Shown one piece after another: positions 8,401 to 16,695 of a DNA stretch of 45,391 nucleotides (position 1 is its first letter; the number at the start of each line of letters is the position of its first letter). Below the pieces are notes generated by a model. That model had not been told where the DNA came from. It made no database searches and saw only the letters and a list, made by a program, of their open reading frames with translations. The DNA lies in NCBI RefSeq assembly GCF_001672775.1, contig NZ_LZKJ01000009.1, forward strand, positions 1-45,391, read 5' to 3'. Position numbers and translations under genes: made by a program. This DNA is from Mycobacterium kyorinense (GTDB lineage: Bacteria > Actinomycetota > Actinomycetes > Mycobacteriales > Mycobacteriaceae).

Positions 8401-9231
8401 TCAGACCACTCCGCGTAATCCGTCGGCTCCGAACGCCGGCTCCAGCATTGCGGTGAAGTCGGGGCCGCGGCGCAACATGTGCCCGCCGTCGACATTGATG
8501 ATTTGACCGGTGATCCAACTGGCGGCGTCGCTGAGTAGAAACATCGCCATGTTGGCGATGTCTTCGACCTCGCCCACTCTGGGCAGCGGAGTGCACATCC
8601 GGTAGTCCTCGCTCAGCTCCGGCGATTCGGTGATCGCCGCGACGAGGTCGGTGCGGATCAGCCCGGGACGGATGCCGTTGACGCGCACCCAGGACGGGCC
8701 GAGTTCGTCGGCGGCCAACATCATCAGGTGGTCGAGCGCCGATTTGGTCACGCCGTAGGCGCCGAACCAGCGGTGGGTATTGCTGGCCGCGATCGAGGAG
8801 ATCCCGACGAATGATCCGCCGCCACCGCGGACCAGTTCGCGCGCGGCGTGTTTGAGCACATACATGGTGCCGTTCACGTTGAGGTCGACGGTGTTACGCC
8901 ACGCGTCGGAGTCGACCTGGGTGATCGGCCCGATGGTCTGCGACCCACCGGCACAATGCACCACCCCGTGCAGGCGGCCGTGCCAGGCCGCCGCGGCTTC
9001 GACGACCCGGCCGGTTTGGTCTTCGTCTGTGATGTCGGCGGGCTCGCATCGGATCTCACCGGCGCCGCCGGCGGGCGCGATCTCCCCCGCGGCGGTATCC
9101 AGCTTGTCCGCGTCGCGGCCGACGATCACCACCGCAGCCCCTGCGGCCGCCAAGCCGGCGGCTACGCCCTTGCCGATTCCGCTACCACCGCCGGTAACCA
9201 GGTAGGTACGGTCCTCGAACGAGAGTTGCAC
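8401..9231 (-). CDS. short-chain dehydrogenase/reductase (SDR)
   Basis: A 276-aa classical SDR: nucleotide motif TGGGSGIG (13-20), HCAGG in place of NNAG (92-96), active-site Ser near 145-146 and Y159-x3-K163 (YGVTK). The C-terminal INVDGG is typical. It is expected to interconvert an alcohol and a ketone with NAD(P). The start is GTG 9231, with GAGGAG six to seven bases upstream. It lies downstream of the crotonase-fold gene on the same strand; the 96-bp gap holds two copies of a hairpin repeat. The substrate is unknown, possibly a hydroxyl of the compound handled by the KshA/KstD-type pair. Confidence 0.82.
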   Translation of the reverse strand: MQLSFEDRTYLVTGGGSGIGKGVAAGLAAAGAAVVIVGRDADKLDTAAGEIAPAGGAGEIRCEPADITDEDQTGRVVEAAAAWHGRLHGVVHCAGGSQTIGPITQVDSDAWRNTVDLNVNGTMYVLKHAARELVRGGGGSFVGISSIAASNTHRWFGAYGVTKSALDHLMMLAADELGPSWVRVNGIRPGLIRTDLVAAITESPELSEDYRMCTPLPRVGEVEDIANMAMFLLSDAASWITGQIINVDGGHMLRRGPDFTAMLEPAFGADGLRGVV

Positions 9232-9257
9232 GGTCGCTCCTCACAATGAAGTGTTCC

Positions 9258-9309
9258 GCCGAGCGTCACGCCAGCGTGGTCGTCGCCGCCGAGCGTCACG
9301 CCAGTGTGG
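9258..9309. repeat. two tandem 22-bp hairpin repeat units, 30-bp period
   Basis: Units at 9258-9279 and 9288-9309 both begin GCCGAGCGTCACG and differ at one base of 22. Each can fold a small hairpin, CACGC-CA-GCGTG (the second with one G-T pair). They occupy the gap between the SDR and the crotonase-fold gene. A related pair with the same 30-bp period lies at 41016-41074. They look like copies of a small intergenic palindromic element. Confidence 0.7.
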
Positions 9310-9327
9310 CGCTGGGTTCGAGAGGGG

Positions 9328-10263
9328 TTACGGCTCGTCTTTGCGGGCCACTTTCGACGGCTTCGCCGTTCGCCAGTCCTCGACGTCGGGTGGCAGGCCG
9401 ATCGGGTATCGGTTCTCGTTGTGCGCCGCCCAGTGCGCATGCCCGAGCTCGTGAACGTGGAATGCGTGCCGCAGCGCCTCGGTGAACCCCATCGCGTCGG
9501 ACGCCGCGTTGACCGAGTCCTTGATCAGCAGCGCTCCCATCGTGGGCCGTTCGGCGATACGTCGCGCAAATTCCAGCGTCTTGTCCTCCAACTCGTCGCG
9601 CGGGAAGACCTTGGATACCATGCCCAGCCGATAGGCTTCGTCGGCGTCCAGCGAATCACCGGTCAGCAGTAGCTCTTTGGCTTTACGTGGACCGAATTCC
9701 CAAGGGTGCGCATAGTATTCGACGCCCGGCATGCCCATCCGGACACCGACGACATCGCTGAATTTCGCATTATCGGCGGCGACGATCAGATCGCAAGCCC
9801 AGATCAGCATCAGACCCGCCGAGATCGCGTTGCCCTGGACCGAGGCGATGGTGATTTTGCGCAGATCGCGCCACCGGCAGGTGTTCTGAAAAAAGAAGTG
9901 CCACTCTTGCAAGTAGGTCTTCTCGGCGATCGGCTCCCGGGTCGCGCCGTATCCACGGAACGTCGGGTGCTGGCTCGGGCCGGGCTTGCGCTCCAGCAGC
10001 GCTGCCTCCGACCCCAGGTCGTGACCGGCGGAGAAGTTCTTACCGCGCGCCGCCAAGATCACCACCCGAACGTCGTCGTCCGCCTCGGCGCGAGCGAAGG
10101 CCTCGTCGAGCTGCACCAGCAACGTCCGGTTCTGCGCGTTGTGCGCATCGGGCCGGTTGAGCCAGATCCGGGCGATCCGGCCCTCGTCGAGAATTTCGTA
10201 GGCCACCAGGTCGGCGGATTCGCCGTCGACCGCGCTGGTGCCCGCATGATCCGGGCTCGTCAT
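9328..10263 (-). CDS. enoyl-CoA hydratase/isomerase family (crotonase fold), active-site glutamates replaced
   Basis: A 311-aa crotonase-fold protein. The oxyanion-hole regions are visible in KNFSAGHDLGS (75-85) and QGNAISAGLM (143-152). At the two places where enoyl-CoA hydratases carry catalytic Glu, this protein has M152 (AGLMLIWACD) and a Val near 171-172 (FSDVVGVRMG). It is therefore unlikely to be a simple hydratase; isomerase, C-C hydrolase or decarboxylase activity of the superfamily is possible. An ATG at 10263, preceded by GAGGTGGGC, is chosen over the longer frame that opens at 10407. It is upstream of the SDR on the same strand and divergent from the small gene before otsA. Confidence 0.8.
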   Translation of the reverse strand: MTSPDHAGTSAVDGESADLVAYEILDEGRIARIWLNRPDAHNAQNRTLLVQLDEAFARAEADDDVRVVILAARGKNFSAGHDLGSEAALLERKPGPSQHPTFRGYGATREPIAEKTYLQEWHFFFQNTCRWRDLRKITIASVQGNAISAGLMLIWACDLIVAADNAKFSDVVGVRMGMPGVEYYAHPWEFGPRKAKELLLTGDSLDADEAYRLGMVSKVFPRDELEDKTLEFARRIAERPTMGALLIKDSVNAASDAMGFTEALRHAFHVHELGHAHWAAHNENRYPIGLPPDVEDWRTAKPSKVARKDEP

Positions 10264-10418
10264 TGTGCCCACCTCGCTTGTTCTCGTTTCAGACGCTTTG
10301 CACATTACGGCCAGAACGTAACGCGCGCGCCGCGGGGTGCCACGTCGCACAACGGCTCGATCAACCCCGGCTGCCAGCGCGGCTGCGACGCAAAACACAC
10401 TTCGCATACAGTTATGTC

Positions 10419-10583
10419 ATGCCTGCCAAATCAGACACTGCCGAAATCGGCGACGTGGAACCTTTAGCTGACAGCACCGCGCGCCAGGCCAGGCGGGTCG
10501 TTGCCGCCTACGCCAATGACGCCGACGAGTGCCGCATTTTCCTGTCGATGCTCGGTATTGGACCAGCGAAAACCGAGAGCTAA
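10419..10583 (+). CDS. conserved 54-aa protein preceding otsA (Rv3489-like)
   Basis: Encodes 54 residues: an acidic N-terminal stretch, then ARQARRVVAAYANDADECRIFLSMLGI. A small protein of this size sits just before otsA in M. tuberculosis (Rv3489, from memory). The stop TAA 10581-10583 is followed directly by the otsA ATG (TAAATG), so the two are very probably one transcript and coupled in translation. The compact Arg-rich helix and acidic second half could be a small regulator or partner, but no function can be assigned. Confidence 0.75.
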   Translation: MPAKSDTAEIGDVEPLADSTARQARRVVAAYANDADECRIFLSMLGIGPAKTES

Positions 10584-12062
10584 ATGGCTCCGGGGGGCGG
10601 CAAGAGCTCGAAAGATTCGGGCCCCGGGGACTCCGACTTCGTGGTGGTCGCCAATCGGCTGCCCATTGACATGGAGCGGCTTCCCGACGGGAGCACCACC
10701 TGGAAGCGCAGCCCGGGCGGGCTGGTCACCGCGCTGGAGCCGCTGCTGCGACGTCGGCGTGGCGCCTGGGTCGGTTGGCCGGGCATCAGCGACGGCGCCG
10801 TCGAAGACGACGATGCCCCGATCGAGGCAGAAGACCTGCGGCTTCATCCGGTATGGCTGTCCGCTGACGACGTCGCCGAATACTACGAGGGGTTTTCCAA
10901 CGCCACCCTGTGGCCGCTGTATCACGATGTCATCGTCAAGCCGATCTACCACCGCCAATGGTGGGACCGCTATGTCGACGTCAACCGGCGGTTCGCCGAA
11001 GCCGCCTCACGCGCCGCCGCCCGAGGCGCGACGGTGTGGGTGCAGGACTACCAGCTGCAGCTCGTCCCCAAGATGCTGCGCGAGCTGCGGCCGGATCTGA
11101 CCATCGGGTTCTTCTTGCATATTCCGTTTCCTCCGGTCGAGCTGTTCATGCAGATGCCATGGCGCACCGAGATCGTCGAAGGGTTGCTGGGCGCCGACCT
11201 GGTCGGCTTTCATCTGGCCGGGGGCGCGCAGAACTTCCTGATTCTGTCCCGACGTCTGGTCGGCGCGAACACCTCCCGGGGATCCGTGGGGGTGCGGTCG
11301 CGGTTCGGCCAGGTGGAGCTGGATTCTCGCACCGTTCGGGTGGGTGCCTTCCCGATCTCCATCGACGCGGGCGACCTGGACCACAAGGCCCGGGACCGCG
11401 CTATCCGGAAGCGCGCGAAAGAGATCCGGGCCGAGATTGGCAATCCCCGTAAGGTCCTGCTCGGCGTCGACCGCCTCGACTACACCAAGGGCATCGACGT
11501 TCGGCTGAAGGCGTTCTCCGAACTTCTCGCCGAGGGTCGCGCCAAACGCGACGACACCGTGCTTGTGCAGCTGGCCACGCCCAGCCGCGAACGGGTCGAG
11601 AGCTACCAGATTTTGCGCAACGACATCGAACGCCAGGTCGGCCACATCAACGGTGAGTACGGCGAAGTCGGCCATCCGGTGGTGCATTATCTGCACCGGC
11701 CGGTCCCCCGCGACGAGCTCATCGCATTCTTTGCGGCCGCCGACGTCATGCTGGTCACCCCGCTGCGCGACGGGATGAACCTGGTGGCCAAGGAGTACGT
11801 CGCTTGCCGCAGCGATCTCGGCGGCGCGCTGGTTCTCAGCGAATTCACCGGCGCCGCAGCCGAACTCCGGCAGGCTTACCTGGTCAACCCGCACGACACC
11901 GAAGGCATCAAGGACGCGATCGAAACTGCGCTCAACCAATCCGACGAGGAAGGCCGGCGCCGGATGCGGGCCATGCGTCGTCAGGTGCTTGCCCATGACG
12001 TGGACCGCTGGGCCCGGTCGTTTCTCGATGCGCTCGCCGATGCGCACCCCCGGAACAGCTGA
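10584..12062 (+). CDS. otsA: trehalose-6-phosphate synthase (GT20)
   Basis: A 492-aa retaining glycosyltransferase that makes trehalose-6-phosphate from a nucleotide-glucose and glucose-6-phosphate; OtsB then removes the phosphate. Family landmarks appear in order: VVVANRLP (20-27) and SPGGLVTAL for phosphate and glucose binding, [48 protein letters not shown], and [10 protein letters not shown] followed by SEFTGAA, which bind the sugar nucleotide. The length fits mycobacterial OtsA (~500 aa). Trehalose is a mycobacterial compatible solute and the scaffold of cord-factor glycolipids. It follows the 54-aa gene with no gap. Confidence 0.96.
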   Translation: MAPGGGKSSKDSGPGDSDFVVVANRLPIDMERLPDGSTTWKRSPGGLVTALEPLLRRRRGAWVGWPGISDGAVEDDDAPIEAEDLRLHPVWLSADDVAEYYEGFSNATLWPLYHDVIVKPIYHRQWWDRYVDVNRRFAEAASRAAARGATVWVQDYQLQLVPKMLRELRPDLTIGFFLHIPFPPVELFMQMPWRTEIVEGLLGADLVGFHLAGGAQNFLILSRRLVGANTSRGSVGVRSRFGQVELDSRTVRVGAFPISIDAGDLDHKARDRAIRKRAKEIRAEIGNPRKVLLGVDRLDYTKGIDVRLKAFSELLAEGRAKRDDTVLVQLATPSRERVESYQILRNDIERQVGHINGEYGEVGHPVVHYLHRPVPRDELIAFFAAADVMLVTPLRDGMNLVAKEYVACRSDLGGALVLSEFTGAAAELRQAYLVNPHDTEGIKDAIETALNQSDEEGRRRMRAMRRQVLAHDVDRWARSFLDALADAHPRNS

Positions 12063-12102
12063 ATCGTTGCTTCTGGCGCAGCGACGCTGCGATACTCGAC
12101 GC

Positions 12103-12666
12103 GTGAGCATCTTCCGCGGCCTGAGCGCCGCTGCCTGCATGGCATTGGTGGCTGTGGGATCCGCGAGCCCCGCCCAGGCACTGGGTCCACCACCGGACGG
12201 GATCTACACGTTCACCGAAGACGGTGTGCCGGCGGGGACTTGGAAGATCGCCGCGCTCTGCGACCCGATATCCCGTCAGCGTGCCATTCCCGATTTCACC
12301 GACCCCGTCATCGCGGCAGACCTTTGCGCACTCAATGTCTCGAGCACGACACCGCGGGTGATCAGTCAGGCCGAGAAGCGAGCCAACTACATCGGGCGGG
12401 CCAGGCTGACAAGCGATCTGTGGACGTTCCAGGTGGGGAAGACCAATGGCGTGTCATGCCCGGACGGCAGCACCGCGGCGTCCACGGACACCTACGCCTT
12501 CGACGACGTATCGCTGACCGGCACCCACACCAGCATCCACGGTGCGGTATGCGGCATGGAGCCGGCGATGACGAAGACACCGTTCACGTTGGCGTTCAAG
12601 GGGCCACTGCAGGCCCCGGTGGAACGCTACCCACTGGAGTGCGACCCGATCGGCAGTTGCCGCTGA
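12103..12666 (+). CDS. secreted mycobacterial protein (Rv3491-like)
   Basis: A 187-aa protein with a Sec signal peptide: short charged N-end, hydrophobic core AACMALVAVGSAS and a probable cleavage after AQA (near residue 25). The mature part has several Cys that could form disulphides (ALCDP, DLCAL, VSCPD, AVCGM, LECD, GSCR), as expected outside the membrane. GTG 12103 is chosen because the signal peptide begins right there, although the frame is open upstream. The same position after otsA is held by Rv3491 in M. tuberculosis. Function unknown. It nearly touches the convergent Mce-associated gene (three-base gap). Confidence 0.78.
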   Translation: MSIFRGLSAAACMALVAVGSASPAQALGPPPDGIYTFTEDGVPAGTWKIAALCDPISRQRAIPDFTDPVIAADLCALNVSSTTPRVISQAEKRANYIGRARLTSDLWTFQVGKTNGVSCPDGSTAASTDTYAFDDVSLTGTHTSIHGAVCGMEPAMTKTPFTLAFKGPLQAPVERYPLECDPIGSCR

Positions 12667-12669
12667 GGG

Positions 12670-13155
12670 CTAAATCGGCGTGATGTAGTTAATCAGCCAC
12701 TTACCGCCGACGCGCTTGTAGTCGACCCGCAACCGGCTGCCGTCGTAGACCGGTTGCCGGGATTTATCGGTCACCGTGCGGTTCAAATACACCATGACCG
12801 ACGCCGAATCACGTTTGGCTGCCATGACTCCCACCCCGACAACGTTGGCCTGGACGACCACCTCGCGCTTTTTGGCTTCCGGGATGATCTGCTGGGTGGC
12901 GCTCTTTTCGAACTCCTGCCGATAGCCGGGCGTGAGCAGCTGATAGGTAGCCGTCAGGCTGCGCTCGACCGTCTGGTAGTCGTAGCCGAACACCTGCGGT
13001 ATTTCCTTGGCGGCCAACGGCGCCAGCACAGCCCGCGCCGACTGCTCCCCGCGAGCCTGCACCCGGTCCCAGTAAAACCAGCCGCCGGCCGCAGCCAACC
13101 CGACGAAGGCGGTAGTCATCACGCTGACGACGGCGGCGATCAACCACCGCATCAA
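12670..13155 (-). CDS. Mce-associated membrane protein (Rv3492c-like), last gene of mce4 operon
   Basis: A 161-aa protein with one N-terminal membrane helix (residues ~5-27) and a periplasmic domain of the Mce-associated, NTF2-like type, ending in GGKWLINYITPI. Mce-associated proteins are thought to stabilise or modulate the Mce transporter assembly. Its ATG overlaps the stop of the preceding Mce-associated gene by 4 bp, so it is translated from the long mce4 message. It is the 3' end of that operon and converges with the secreted-protein gene. Confidence 0.85.
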   Translation of the reverse strand: MMRWLIAAVVSVMTTAFVGLAAAGGWFYWDRVQARGEQSARAVLAPLAAKEIPQVFGYDYQTVERSLTATYQLLTPGYRQEFEKSATQQIIPEAKKREVVVQANVVGVGVMAAKRDSASVMVYLNRTVTDKSRQPVYDGSRLRVDYKRVGGKWLINYITPI

Positions 13156-13835
13156 TTGCCACCCTCTGGATACTTCAGGTCATAGCCGGTCATCCGCCCA
13201 GTGTCGTCCTGGTGCACGATGACTCGCATCCGGTAGGGCATCGAAGGCTTGTTGACGCCGTCGAGGTCGGTGACGGTGACCCGGACCGACACCAGTACCG
13301 AAGCGTTGTCGGTGACATCGTCGAAGCCCTCCAACGCGGCACCGTTGACAACCACTTCTGAGGTGGCGTCGGTGTGACGGTACAGGGTCTTGATGTTCTC
13401 GGCGTTGCTGCTGAGCATGCCCCGCAGCGGCCCGCTGGTGCCGTCGACCGCTCGCGTCACGCTCTCGTCGATGGTCTCTTGGGTGTAGCTGAACATATTG
13501 ACCACCGTCTGAGTGGCCGTGTCGACGAAGCGCTGATCGCGCAACCGCTGGGCCTCGGCATCGCGGTGCTGGAAGAACAGCGCGGCCACGCCGGCAGTCA
13601 GCGCCGCGATCCCGACCAGTCCGGCCGCCAGCGCGACCATGCCCACCAACCGGCGATGTGCGGGCCGGCGCGGTGGCGGACCGACCGGCGCGGCCCGCCG
13701 CTTGGTCGGCTCTGCCGGTGTCTCCACGCGCACCGTGGTAGCGGTAGCCGTCTCACCGCCGGTGGGACCGGCCGCGCGCGAAGCCCGCCGACGCGTGCGG
13801 CGCTTCGTCGGCTCGGTCGGCTCGGCGTCCGTCAC
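13152..13835 (-). CDS. Mce-associated membrane protein (Rv3493c-like)
   Basis: A 227-aa protein. The first ~62 residues are a basic, Pro/Thr/Arg-rich cytoplasmic tail (TKRRTRRRASR and PPPRRPAHRR), then one membrane helix (~63-88), then a periplasmic NTF2-like domain with SYTQETIDE near its start. This layout is typical of the first of the paired Mce-associated genes after an mceF gene. The start overlaps the mce4F stop by 4 bp and its own stop overlaps the next gene by 4 bp. It probably helps build or regulate the Mce4 importer. Confidence 0.85.
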   Translation of the reverse strand: MTDAEPTEPTKRRTRRRASRAAGPTGGETATATTVRVETPAEPTKRRAAPVGPPPRRPAHRRLVGMVALAAGLVGIAALTAGVAALFFQHRDAEAQRLRDQRFVDTATQTVVNMFSYTQETIDESVTRAVDGTSGPLRGMLSSNAENIKTLYRHTDATSEVVVNGAALEGFDDVTDNASVLVSVRVTVTDLDGVNKPSMPYRMRVIVHQDDTGRMTGYDLKYPEGGN

Positions 13836-15541
13836 AACTGCCTCGGATCGCGCATCAAGTCCACCCAGTTCTCCGCGGTCGATGGTCTACCGGGCGCGAA
13901 GATACCAGTGCCACCTGACGGGTCCTGGAAAGTTCCCGTGGCCTCGTCATAGGTCGTGTAGGCAGCACCGCTGGCCTGCGGCACCGGCCCGGGTGGCGGG
14001 CCCCACGGCTTTTCCGGCGGCGGGCCTTGCGGAGGGTTGATTCCGATCGGCGGCGCCGGCGGCGGCAGGTTTTTCGGGAACGGGATTTGCGGCGGCTGCG
14101 GCGGGTAGGGCGCCGGCGGTATCCACGCTTGCCGGCCATCGGTGCCGCCGGTGTTGGGTGGCGGCGGCGTCGGGAACGGCTGGTGCGGTGCCGGTCCGGG
14201 CCCAGCGACCACACCAGGCGGGGGCGGCCCCACTATCGGTGTGCCCGGATCCGGGTCGGCGCCCGGCGGGATATACGGAAAATGGTTGGGCGGCGTGATG
14301 TTGAGCCCGTTGGTCATCGGGGTGCCGTAGGGGATCGGCGGTCCGCGCCACGGGTTGGTGCCGATCGGCACGTAACCGCGCGGGTCGCGGCACAGCGCCA
14401 CCGTCGGCGCCCGCTTGCCCGGGAACTCCTGACAGGGGTAGTTGCGCGCGCCGCGGACGGTGGACGCGTCGTTTTGAGCAGTCTTGCAGTACATATCGGT
14501 CGGGATTTCCCGCACGGTCTCGTCCGCGGGTGTGCGGATCAGCGGCGGCGGGATGAAGCCGACGTTGCATGGCGGCGGGTCGATGTTGATCTTGAAGTCC
14601 AGCTTGGCGCCCTCGTCCTGAGGTACCCCATTGGCGGACGTGGTGATGGCGGCGAACAGCGCCGGCAATACCACCAGCAGCTGCTCGATCGACTTGTGGT
14701 AGATGACGCCGACCCGCCCCAGGTTGGCCAGGCTGGCCGCCAGCATCGGGAACGACGGGCGGATGCCGGAGAACGCCGTGTTGGCTTCGTCGGCCGCAGA
14801 CGGAACCACTGCCAGCAGCTCGCGAAGCTGCGGGTCGGCCTGCCGCACCTCGGAGGTGAACCGCGCCAGCCCGTCGGCCAGCGACCTGATGTCGTCGCCC
14901 GAGCGAATCTGGGCCTGCAAGAACGGACCCACCTGGTCGATCAACTGCGAGGTCTGCGGATAGAACGCGTTGGCCTCATCCACCAGCAGCCGCGACGATT
15001 CGATCAGCCTGGCCAAATCCGGGCCGGTCCCGTTGAACGCGGTGAACGTCTCGTGCAGCAACTCCCGCAGTCGGGTGTCGGCCACGCTGTTGACCAGCGT
15101 CTCGGACTGACGCAGCAGAGTGGCAACATCCTGGCCGATCCGGGTGTTCTGTTGGCCGATCCGAGATCCGTTGTGCAGCTTGGTCGCCGCCGGAGTGTCA
15201 CCGGGTACCAGGTCGACGTACTGCTCTCCGATGGCCGACACACTCTTGACGGTGGCAGTCACGTTCGACGGGACGGCTGTCCCACTGTTGAGCCGCATGA
15301 CCGCGTCGACGCCGTGCGAGTTCAGCGTCACCGACTCCACCCGGCCGACCTCGACGCCGCGGTAGGTGACGTTGGCGTTCTTGTACAGACCGCCGCCCGC
15401 GACGAAGTCGGCGGTCACCCGGTAGGTTCCGACGCCCAGCGCGGCCGGCAACCGCAGGTAGAACGTCGCCATCACGGCAACCGTGATCACGGTGACCACC
15501 CCGAAGATGGCCAGTTGCGTTCTGGTCAGCCGGTCGATCAT
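13832..15541 (-). CDS. mce4F: Mce4F, Mce-family substrate-binding subunit with proline-rich tail
   Basis: A 569-aa Mce protein: N-terminal membrane anchor (~7-27), MCE domain (~35-115, with TADFVAGGGLYKNANVTYRGVEV-type start), a long helical region (~120-310), and a C-terminal tail of ~150 residues dominated by Pro and Gly (PPPPNTGG, PPAPYPPQPPQ). Mce proteins form a hetero-hexameric tunnel that carries lipids across the envelope; Mce4 imports cholesterol. The length is close to M. tuberculosis Mce4F (564 aa). Its start shares one base with the mce4E stop. The Pro-rich tail may reach through the cell wall. Confidence 0.95.
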   Translation of the reverse strand: MIDRLTRTQLAIFGVVTVITVAVMATFYLRLPAALGVGTYRVTADFVAGGGLYKNANVTYRGVEVGRVESVTLNSHGVDAVMRLNSGTAVPSNVTATVKSVSAIGEQYVDLVPGDTPAATKLHNGSRIGQQNTRIGQDVATLLRQSETLVNSVADTRLRELLHETFTAFNGTGPDLARLIESSRLLVDEANAFYPQTSQLIDQVGPFLQAQIRSGDDIRSLADGLARFTSEVRQADPQLRELLAVVPSAADEANTAFSGIRPSFPMLAASLANLGRVGVIYHKSIEQLLVVLPALFAAITTSANGVPQDEGAKLDFKINIDPPPCNVGFIPPPLIRTPADETVREIPTDMYCKTAQNDASTVRGARNYPCQEFPGKRAPTVALCRDPRGYVPIGTNPWRGPPIPYGTPMTNGLNITPPNHFPYIPPGADPDPGTPIVGPPPPGVVAGPGPAPHQPFPTPPPPNTGGTDGRQAWIPPAPYPPQPPQIPFPKNLPPPAPPIGINPPQGPPPEKPWGPPPGPVPQASGAAYTTYDEATGTFQDPSGGTGIFAPGRPSTAENWVDLMRDPRQL

Positions 15542-16695
15542 CAGTTCTGCCCTCCGACCGCCCCGGGCGGGATTTTGAACGGGTCAGCCGCCTGCCCCGA
15601 CAGGTTGGCCATCGAGCCGATCAGCCAGTCCGGCGGGTTGAGGATCTCGTCCATGTGGCGCATATTCGGGTCCAAAACCGATGTGGTGAAGAACGTTTCA
15701 CCCAGCCGGCGCACGGTGAGGTCGAAGGTGGTGAACACGTTGAGGTAGTCACCGCGCACCGCCTGCTTGATGCCGTAGTTCGGGAACGGGAACGTCAGCA
15801 ATAGCTGCAGCGAGCTGACGAATTCCTTCTTGCTGTCAGCCACTGCTTTGGTCGCCTGGTAGATGTACTTGACGTCCTCGGCGAAGTCGACCTTGGTTTG
15901 CGCGAGCACGTTCGACGCCACCGTCGCCGTCTTCTTGAGCGCGGCGAACGCCTCGACGATGTGGTCCCGGTTCTTGTTGAGAACCAGCAGCGCCTCCGGC
16001 AGCGAGTCCAGCGCGCGACCGAGGCTGTCCTTGTTGTTCGCCAGGATCGTCGAGAACCGGTCCAACCCATCGACGGCTGCGACGATGTCGTTGACTTGAT
16101 TGTTCAATCCGGCGGTCAACTCCGCGAGCCGCGGCACCAGGCCTTCGAATTCACCTTCCCGGCCGGCCACCGCGCGATAGGTCTCGTCGGTAATCTCTTG
16201 TAGCGCACCGAGGTTACCTTTGTTGACGACGACGCCGAGCGCCGAGAGCACCTCTTCGGTGGTGGGATAGCGACTGGTGTGGGACTCCTGAATGGTCGAC
16301 CCGTCGGCCAGCCTGCCCACCGGATTCTTCTTCGGGGCAGCCAGCTCGATGTGCTGGGAGCCCAGCAGCGAGGTCTGCGCCACCTTGGCGGTCGAATTGG
16401 CCGGCAGCACCACGTTGCGGTCCAGCGCCAACTTGACTGCGGCAAAGAAACTTCCGTCCGGGCGCTGCACCGCGTCGATCCCCGAGACACTGCCGACGGT
16501 GACATCGTCGACCATGACCGGGGAGTTCTGCGGCAGCGTTGCCACGTCGGCCAAGTCCACGGTGATCGAGTAGGCGCCAACGCCGTGACCGGCGGTGCCG
16601 GGCAGTGCGATGGAGTTCAAGCCGCCGAACTGACAACCGGCGAGCAGCACGCTGCCTGCCCCGATCACCACTCCGCGCAACACTTTTCGGCTCAT
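15541..16695 (-). CDS. mce4E: Mce4E lipoprotein (LprN)
   Basis: A 384-aa Mce protein made as a lipoprotein: the signal peptide ends in the lipobox LLAG-C21, so Cys21 should be lipidated. The MCE domain follows (~40-120) and then a coiled helical region. This is the E member that is lipidated in every mycobacterial mce operon; M. tuberculosis LprN has the same length. It overlaps mce4D at its start (4 bp) and mce4F at its stop (1 bp). It is part of the sterol-import hexamer. Confidence 0.95.
   Translation of the reverse strand: MSRKVLRGVVIGAGSVLLAGCQFGGLNSIALPGTAGHGVGAYSITVDLADVATLPQNSPVMVDDVTVGSVSGIDAVQRPDGSFFAAVKLALDRNVVLPANSTAKVAQTSLLGSQHIELAAPKKNPVGRLADGSTIQESHTSRYPTTEEVLSALGVVVNKGNLGALQEITDETYRAVAGREGEFEGLVPRLAELTAGLNNQVNDIVAAVDGLDRFSTILANNKDSLGRALDSLPEALLVLNKNRDHIVEAFAALKKTATVASNVLAQTKVDFAEDVKYIYQATKAVADSKKEFVSSLQLLLTFPFPNYGIKQAVRGDYLNVFTTFDLTVRRLGETFFTTSVLDPNMRHMDEILNPPDWLIGSMANLSGQAADPFKIPPGAVGGQN

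Noticed and set aside
10305..10321. TTAC-n9-GTAA inverted repeat upstream of the crotonase-fold gene
   Set aside because: Four-base arms are too short to call an operator.
11007..12140. A long minus-strand frame across otsA
   Set aside because: Composition of a shadow; otsA motifs are complete on the plus strand.
14961..14974. KstR-like sequence TAGAACGCGTTGGC
   Set aside because: Within mce4F coding sequence, far from a start, and the last fixed base does not match.
14027..15748. A 573-codon open frame on the plus strand opposite mce4F
   Set aside because: Arg/Gly-rich shadow typical of high-GC DNA; mce4F on the minus strand is clearly the real gene.
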